A stretch of DNA of 10,326 bases, taken from the NCBI GenBank assembly GCA_020047725.1, contig JAIFNM010000036.1, forward strand, positions 1-10,326, written 5' to 3'. Below are positions 6,154 to 10,326 of the stretch, in pieces; position 1 is the first letter of the stretch, and every line of letters begins with the position of its first letter. The position numbers were made by a program, and so were the translations under genes. Source of the stretch: Betaproteobacteria bacterium (GTDB taxonomy: Bacteria > Pseudomonadota > Gammaproteobacteria > Burkholderiales > Rhodocyclaceae). The notes beneath the pieces are model-generated. The model made no database searches. It saw only the letters and a program-made list of their open reading frames with translations, and was not told the DNA's origin.

Positions 6154-6169
6154 TGGCATGAATATTGAT
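6154..6169 (+). promoter_or_regulatory. Candidate sigma-54 (-24/-12) promoter of the cyd operon
   Basis: TGGCATGAATATTGAT matches the sigma-54 consensus TGGCACG-N4-TTGCW with correct spacing. The -24 GG and the TTG are present, and the -12 GC reads GA. It lies about 35 bp before the cydP start, which leaves a short leader. The divergent neighbour encodes a sigma-54 activator, which strengthens the call. GGCATGAAT is repeated at 6101-6109 and 6155-6163, and a palindrome GGATATCC lies at 6110-6117; these could be activator sites but are closer to the promoter than usual. The imperfect -12 leaves doubt. Confidence 0.5.
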
Positions 6170-6204
6170 AAGGAAACTCTTATATTAAAATCATTGGACC
6201 CGCC

Positions 6205-6405
6205 ATGGATCTGCGTGATCGACGCTTGCGGAAGGAAATAGGCGTCATCCTGATCGTCAAGATTCTGGCCATCACCGCCTTGTGGTGGTGGTTCGTGCGT
6301 GATGTGCGGGTTCCAGTCGACACCACGACTACCGCCCAGCATCTCGGCGCCCCTGCACTGCCAACCCTAAACCCGACCCTGCAAGGAAACCCCCATGATC
6401 AGTGA
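6205..6405 (+). CDS. cydP: CydP, putative small subunit of cytochrome bd oxidase
   Basis: This 66-residue inner-membrane protein has a short basic cytoplasmic start (MDLRDRRLRKEIG), one hydrophobic segment (about 13-31, VILIVKILAITALWWWFV) and a periplasmic-type Pro/Thr-rich tail. Size, topology and position directly before cydA match the small CydP family that accompanies cytochrome bd genes in many betaproteobacteria. Its last codons overlap the cydA start (cydA ATG at 6395, cydP TGA at 6403-6405), so the two are translationally coupled. A role in assembly or stability of the oxidase is inferred from context; the family has little direct characterization known to me. It is the first gene after the candidate sigma-54 promoter. 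Its ribosome binding site is weak. Confidence 0.8.
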   Translation: MDLRDRRLRKEIGVILIVKILAITALWWWFVRDVRVPVDTTTTAQHLGAPALPTLNPTLQGNPHDQ

Positions 6406-7960
6406 GCACCTCGTCGATCTCTCGCGCTTACAGTTTGCCGTCACGGCGCTGTACCATTTCCTGTTCGTGCCACTGACAATCGGCATGACCTGGATTCTGG
6501 TGATCATGGAATCGGTTTATGTAATGACCGGCAAAACCATCTACAAGGACATGACCCGCTTCTGGGGCAAGTTGTACGGGATCAATTTCGCATTAGGCGT
6601 CACCACTGGTATCACCCTGGAATTCCAGTTCGGCACCAACTGGGCCTACTACTCGCACTACGTCGGCGATGTCTTCGGCGCGCCGCTGGCCATCGAAGGT
6701 CTGATGGCCTTCTTTCTGGAATCGACCTTCATCGGCCTTTTCTTCTTTGGCTGGAATCGCCTGTCGCGCCAACAGCATTTGCTGGTGACCATTCTGATGG
6801 CCGTCGGCACCAACCTTTCGGCACTTTGGATTCTAATTGCCAACGGATGGATGCAAAATCCGGTTGGAGCCGAGTTTAGCTACGTCACGATGCGCATGGA
6901 AATGGTCGACTTCTGGACTGTCATCTTCAATCCTGACGCTCAGGCCAAGTTCGTGCATACCGTTTCTGCCGGTTATACGACGGGTGCAATGTTTGTGCTT
7001 TCGATCTCCGCCTGGTACCTGCTCAAGGGGCGTGATGTCGAATTCGCCAAGAAGAGTTTTCGCATTGCGGCGGCTTTCGGCTTTGCGTCAATCTGTTCAG
7101 TTATCGTACTCGGTGATGAATCCGGCTATACCGTCGGCGAAGCGCAGCAGACCAAACTCGCTGCAATGGAGGCGATGTGGGAAACCGAACCCGCCCCGGC
7201 ACCGTTCAATCTGATCGCCATACCCAACGAAGCCGAGATGAAGAACGACTTCGCCATTGAAATTCCCTGGGTCATGGGCATCATCGGCACACGTTCGCTG
7301 AGCAAGCAGATACCTGGCATCAAGGAGATTAAGGAGAAGAACCGTGAACGCATCATTTCCGGCATGGGGGCGGTCACCGCGCTTGATGCGCTGCGAAAAA
7401 GCCCGGACGATCCGCTGCTAAAGAAAGCATTCGATGAAATCAAAGCCGACCTCGGCTTCGGATTATTGCTCAAGAAGTATGTCACTTCCTTCGATCAAGT
7501 GACTCCCGAGATCATCGAGAAAGCGGTCAACGACACCGTGCCACGTGTCGCCCCAATGTTCTGGTCCTTCCGCCTGATGGTCGGACTCGGCTTCCTGATG
7601 CTGATGATTTTTGGTTTTGCTCTCTTGTTTTCGGTCAAGGGCAACTTTGCCAGCAAACGCTGGCTGCTCAAGTCGGCTCTGTATGCTTTGCCTGCGCCCT
7701 GGCTAGGCTGTGAACTGGGCTGGTTCGTTGCCGAGTACGGCCGCCAGCCCTGGACGATCTACGGCGTATTGCCGACGCATCTCTCGGTATCGACCCTCAG
7801 CGTCAACAGTTTGTATGGTTCGCTGGCGGGTTTCATCGGTTTCTACACCGTACTGCTCATCGTCGAGATGTACCTGATGATCAAGTTCGCCAAACTGGGT
7901 CCCGGTAGTCTGGGTACTGGCCGTTACGCAAATGAAGCGGGCCAGCTAGCCCACGCCTGA
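6395..7960 (+). CDS. cydA: Cytochrome bd ubiquinol oxidase subunit I
   Basis: This is the catalytic subunit of the bd quinol oxidase. It oxidises quinol at the periplasmic face and reduces O2 to water, with high oxygen affinity and no proton pumping. All key residues are present at E. coli positions plus two: H21 and E101/E109 (haem d/b595 region), H188 and M395 (haem b558 ligands), K254 and E259 (quinol site, in GDESGYTVGEAQQTKLAAMEA), and the GRQPW motif at 449-453. The quinol loop is long (about 242-385), as in the E. coli-type L-subfamily, and total length (521) matches E. coli CydA (522). About nine transmembrane helices are expected. AAGGA at 6383-6387 gives a good ribosome binding site 7 nt before the ATG, inside cydP. 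cydB follows after 21 bp. The gene looks fully functional. Confidence 0.98.
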   Translation: MISEHLVDLSRLQFAVTALYHFLFVPLTIGMTWILVIMESVYVMTGKTIYKDMTRFWGKLYGINFALGVTTGITLEFQFGTNWAYYSHYVGDVFGAPLAIEGLMAFFLESTFIGLFFFGWNRLSRQQHLLVTILMAVGTNLSALWILIANGWMQNPVGAEFSYVTMRMEMVDFWTVIFNPDAQAKFVHTVSAGYTTGAMFVLSISAWYLLKGRDVEFAKKSFRIAAAFGFASICSVIVLGDESGYTVGEAQQTKLAAMEAMWETEPAPAPFNLIAIPNEAEMKNDFAIEIPWVMGIIGTRSLSKQIPGIKEIKEKNRERIISGMGAVTALDALRKSPDDPLLKKAFDEIKADLGFGLLLKKYVTSFDQVTPEIIEKAVNDTVPRVAPMFWSFRLMVGLGFLMLMIFGFALLFSVKGNFASKRWLLKSALYALPAPWLGCELGWFVAEYGRQPWTIYGVLPTHLSVSTLSVNSLYGSLAGFIGFYTVLLIVEMYLMIKFAKLGPGSLGTGRYANEAGQLAHA

Positions 7961-7981
7961 GCCGCATCCTAGGAGAACACA

Positions 7982-9079
7982 ATGCTTGATTATTCGACTT
8001 TAAAATTCATCTGGTGGCTGCTGGTCGGTGTGCTGCTGGTCGGCTTCGCCATCATGGACGGGCACGACATGGGTGTTGGCACATTGCTGCCCTTCGTCGG
8101 CAAAGATGACGTGGAGCGCCGTGTCGTTATCAATACCGTCGGGCCGCACTGGGATGGAAACCAGGTCTGGTTCATTACCGGTGGCGGCGCCATTTTTGCC
8201 GCTTGGCCACTGGTTTACGCCACCGCATTTTCCGGTTTCTACTGGGCCATGTTGATCGTGCTATGGGCTCTCTTTTTCCGTCCGGTCGGGTTCGACTACC
8301 GCAGCAAAATCAACAACGCCACTTGGCGCAAGACCTGGGACTGGGTGGCCTTCGGTAATCTGCTGCTTGGTGTCCCTTTTCAGTTCGACGATCATCTGGT
8401 GTCGACCTACACCGGCAGTTTCTGGGCACTACTTAATCCCTTTGCCTTGACTGCCGGAGTGGTTTCGACAGCGATGATCACCTTCCACGGTGCGATCTAC
8501 CTGATGCACCGAACGGTGGGGGATATCTACCGACGCACTCAGCGGGCGATGCTGATTTTCGGGAGCTTGCTGCTGCTCACGTTTTCCGTGGCTGGCCTCT
8601 GGCTGTGGCTGGGTATTGATGGTTACGTCATCAGCTCGGCGCTTGATCCCGCTGCACTGCCCAATCCACTGGCCAAAACCGTGGTGCGCCAACCCGGCGC
8701 GTGGCTGGCCAATTACGGCAAGTACCCTGCGACGATTACCTTGCCGGTACTGGCCTATCTTGGTGCACTACTGGCCATGCTGCTCGCCGTCAAAGGCCGA
8801 ACACTGGCGGCCTTTGTTGCTTCATCACTGGCGATTATCGGGATAATCGGCACCGCAGGCGTTTCTCTGTTCCCCTTCATCATGCCATCCTCAACCGACT
8901 TGCGTTCAAGCCTGACGGTATGGGACAGCGTTTCAAGCCGGCTGACCCTTTCCATCATGCTGTGGGCGACTGTGATCTTCATGCCGCTGATCATCGCCTA
9001 TACCAGTTGGGCCTACAAGGTAATGTCCGGCAAAGTCACCGCCGCCTATATTCGCGAAAATGAACATGCCGCGTACTGA
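7982..9079 (+). CDS. cydB: Cytochrome bd ubiquinol oxidase subunit II, apparently missing part of one helix
   Basis: CydB is the structural partner of CydA in the inner membrane. Family signatures are clear: MDGHDMGVG with D29, PHWDGNQVW with D58, FFRPVGFDYRSK, GVPF, LNPFAL, GIDGYV and FPFIMPSS. The protein is 365 residues against 379 in E. coli, and the whole difference falls at one point. E. coli reads WDW, then about 14 hydrophobic residues (GIFIGSFVPPLVIG), then VAFGNLL. Here W121 is followed directly by V122 (nt 8344/8345), and the sequence on both sides then aligns in length without gaps. That is an in-frame 42-bp loss removing about two-thirds of a transmembrane helix. It may be a natural deletion, a tolerated variant or an assembly error. 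AGGAGA (7971-7976) is a strong ribosome binding site. CydX follows. Confidence 0.95.
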   Translation: MLDYSTLKFIWWLLVGVLLVGFAIMDGHDMGVGTLLPFVGKDDVERRVVINTVGPHWDGNQVWFITGGGAIFAAWPLVYATAFSGFYWAMLIVLWALFFRPVGFDYRSKINNATWRKTWDWVAFGNLLLGVPFQFDDHLVSTYTGSFWALLNPFALTAGVVSTAMITFHGAIYLMHRTVGDIYRRTQRAMLIFGSLLLLTFSVAGLWLWLGIDGYVISSALDPAALPNPLAKTVVRQPGAWLANYGKYPATITLPVLAYLGALLAMLLAVKGRTLAAFVASSLAIIGIIGTAGVSLFPFIMPSSTDLRSSLTVWDSVSSRLTLSIMLWATVIFMPLIIAYTSWAYKVMSGKVTAAYIRENEHAAY

Positions 9080-9172
9080 GTTCGTTGTCTCGGCGCAGGG
9101 TTCCGGCCTGGCCATCGACATCAGCCAATGCAGTCCGATCAGTCCGATTTGACGTCAAAAAGGAGTTTCAAT

Positions 9173-9298
9173 ATGTGGTATTTCACCTGGGTTCTTGGCG
9201 TCGGTTTTGCGGTGCTTTTCGCTATCCTCAACGCACTCTGGGGCGAAAATGAGGAAGCTCGTCTTAATGCCATGCGCAAACCATCAGATGAGCGTTGA
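9173..9298 (+). CDS. cydX: CydX, small stabilising subunit of cytochrome bd oxidase
   Basis: This 41-residue protein starts MWYFTWVLGVGFAVLF, the hallmark CydX N-terminus (E. coli MWYFAWILG). It has a single transmembrane helix (about 4-23) and a charged tail rich in Glu and Arg. In E. coli CydX packs against CydA and stabilises the haems. AAGGAG (9160-9165) sits 7 nt before the ATG. The gene is 93 bp after cydB and its last 11 bp overlap the ybgE start, so all are likely one transcript. It is too short for most ORF thresholds. Identification is by sequence pattern and position. Confidence 0.93.
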   Translation: MWYFTWVLGVGFAVLFAILNALWGENEEARLNAMRKPSDER

Positions 9299-9626
9299 AC
9301 CGTCGCCCACGGCTCGTACGGAGGAAGGCGCCAGCAATAAGAGCAAGGCACCCGGGATGGCCTTCTTGCCGCTTGGCATTGCTCTCATCCTGCTGGTGCT
9401 GATGACCATTCTGCCGAGCATGGCAACCAATGCTCATGGCAAGGCCGATCATCCGGCGGCCTTGCTGATCTTCTGGGCCATGAGTGCAGGTTTTGTCCGT
9501 GGTGTCGGTTTTATTCCGTTGCACTGGCTGCCCCGCCTGCTGCTTTCCGGCTACGCCTGCACAATAATCCTCGCGCTCGCCCTTTTACGCCTGTACGTAA
9601 TTGGAAGAATTGATCTTCCACTGTAA
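9288..9626 (+). CDS. ybgE: YbgE-like cyd-operon membrane protein
   Basis: This 112-residue protein has a short Ser/Thr/Glu-rich head and about three hydrophobic segments (about 24-43, 57-74 and 84-105). The segment LLIFWAMSAGFVRGVGFIPLHWL matches the conserved core of the Cyd-operon YbgE family, in which a W-A-x-x-A-G-x-x-x-G-V-G-F pattern is typical (E. coli YbgE, 97 residues). The start at 9288 overlaps cydX by 11 bp (ATG inside the last cydX codons), so translation is probably coupled. The frame is open further upstream (from 9195), but that part overlaps cydX and reads as shadow. Its exact role is unknown; it travels with cydA-cydB-cydX and is probably an accessory membrane factor. No convincing terminator follows. 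Confidence 0.82.
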   Translation: MSVEPSPTARTEEGASNKSKAPGMAFLPLGIALILLVLMTILPSMATNAHGKADHPAALLIFWAMSAGFVRGVGFIPLHWLPRLLLSGYACTIILALALLRLYVIGRIDLPL

Positions 9627-9673
9627 CCAGCCTTGCGGGTTCGGAACAGGCCGATAGCGATTCTTGAGGAGAA

Positions 9674-9760
9674 ATGGCGATTACGCATTGGCCGTGGACT
9701 GGGTCTGATCGACTAAAACTGAGCCGTGCGTATCAGCTTGGAGACACGAACAGTTGTTGA
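9674..9760 (+). CDS. Possible 28-residue small ORF
   Basis: An ATG at 9674 follows a strong ribosome binding site (GAGGAG, 6 nt away). The frame encodes MAITHWPWTGSDRLKLSRAY... and ends at TGA 9758-9760. No membrane segment or known family is evident. It could be an unrecognised small protein, a leader peptide, or the remnant of a larger gene. Only the ribosome binding site and position support it. Confidence 0.2.
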   Translation: MAITHWPWTGSDRLKLSRAYQLGDTNSC

Positions 9761-9782
9761 CCGGGGAAGATCGATCAACAAC
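9753..9782. repeat. Inverted repeat upstream of the AEC transporter
   Basis: GTTGTTGA (9753-9760) pairs with TCAACAAC (9775-9782) across a 14-nt loop, perfect over 8 bp. There is no T-run on either strand next to it. It lies 38 bp before the transporter start, so an operator or attenuator-like structure for that gene is as likely as a terminator for the cyd operon. Confidence 0.35.
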
Positions 9783-9819
9783 ACTGAAGCCTGTTCCCAC
9801 TAAACCAACCAGTCTCAAG

Positions 9820-10326
9820 ATGATTACCCTTGCATACGACTTTCTGCCTATCTTTTTTCTCATTGCTCTGGGATGTCTTCTTGGGAAAAGAGGCTTCTTT
9901 TCCTTAGAGATGATCGAGGGCCTAAAAAAGATAATTGCGTCCATCGCCCTGCCCGCCCTGCTCTTCAGCGCCTTCTCTCAGGTCCATGTGGACGGCAAAT
10001 TGGGACTGCTGGCCCTCGGAATCTACGCTGCCTGTGGAGTCATGGGACTGATCGGCCACGTGGCATCCCGGATCGTTCGATTGCCCAGTCCCTCGTCGGT
10101 ATTCCTTTTCCAGGGTTTTGAGGCTGGAATGTTGGGCTACGGATTGTTTATTGCCTTGTTCGGGCAAAGTGCATTGAGTTCTTTTGCTACCGCCGACCTC
10201 GGGCAGGTGCTCTTTGTTTTCACTGCCCTGATGACGCAACTTCGACGTTCCGAAATTGGCGGACCGATCCGTCCTCTGGTTTTGCTTAACAATATGCTAC
10301 TTTCGCCAGTCATTATCGCCATCGTC
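9820..10326 (+). CDS. AEC-family transporter, N-terminal part (runs off window)
   Basis: An uninterrupted 169-codon frame starts at ATG 9820 and continues past the window edge. It opens with a typical auxin efflux carrier-like segment: MITLAYDFLPIFFLIALG, then LGKRGFFS, an amphipathic stretch and IASIALPALLFSAF (around 40-53). Later GMLGYGLFIALFG and TADLGQVLFVF (about 110-135) match the family pattern around the fifth helix. About five hydrophobic helices are visible; full-length members have about ten and about 310 residues. These inner-membrane carriers move organic anions or related small molecules; the substrate cannot be told. The ribosome binding site is weak and an inverted repeat lies just upstream. 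There is no functional link to the cyd operon beyond adjacency. Confidence 0.82.
   Translation, partial: MITLAYDFLPIFFLIALGCLLGKRGFFSLEMIEGLKKIIASIALPALLFSAFSQVHVDGKLGLLALGIYAACGVMGLIGHVASRIVRLPSPSSVFLFQGFEAGMLGYGLFIALFGQSALSSFATADLGQVLFVFTALMTQLRRSEIGGPIRPLVLLNNMLLSPVIIAIV

Noticed and set aside
9195..9287. Upstream extension of the YbgE frame
   Set aside because: It overlaps cydX in another frame and reads as shadow; the ATG at 9288 gives the expected family length.

Overview
The window suggests a Gram-negative proteobacterium, most likely a betaproteobacterium (perhaps Rhodocyclales-like). That placement is an inference from moderate-to-high GC, a cydP-cydA-cydB-cydX-ybgE gene set, and a divergent sigma-54 activator. 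No rRNA, tRNA, CRISPR array or intact transposase was seen.

Positions 1-4081 look like an accessory module from a mobilizable plasmid or integrated element. It holds a small Xre/Cro-type regulator (+), a two-gene mobilization operon on the minus strand (a MobC-like accessory protein translationally coupled to a MOBP-type relaxase), and a structured noncoding region. That region (about 2020-2797) contains a 23-bp tandem repeat pair, strong hairpins and an IncQ-like TAAGTGC motif, making it a candidate oriT and control region. On its other side is a P4/D5-type replication helicase that keeps its domain architecture but seems to have lost key ATPase residues. No integrase, coupling protein or type IV secretion gene is visible, so the element would depend on a helper for transfer.

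Positions 4082-4688 hold no intact gene. There is a broken reading frame on the minus strand with one in-frame stop, next to short direct repeats that resemble a decayed insertion-sequence end. This stretch looks like the junction between accessory and core DNA.

Positions 4689-9626 form a respiratory locus. A PAS/AAA+/Fis sigma-54 activator with a Cys/His-rich PAS domain (-) is divergent from the cytochrome bd operon (+): cydP, cydA, cydB, cydX and ybgE, tightly packed with overlaps or short gaps. A -24/-12-like sequence sits just upstream of cydP. The simplest model is that the activator senses a redox or oxygen-related cue and switches on the high-affinity quinol oxidase. CydA keeps all haem and quinol residues. 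CydB appears to lack about 14 residues of a transmembrane helix, which is the most striking anomaly in the window.

The right edge (9820-10326) holds the 5' part of an AEC-family (auxin efflux carrier-like) transporter that runs off the end.
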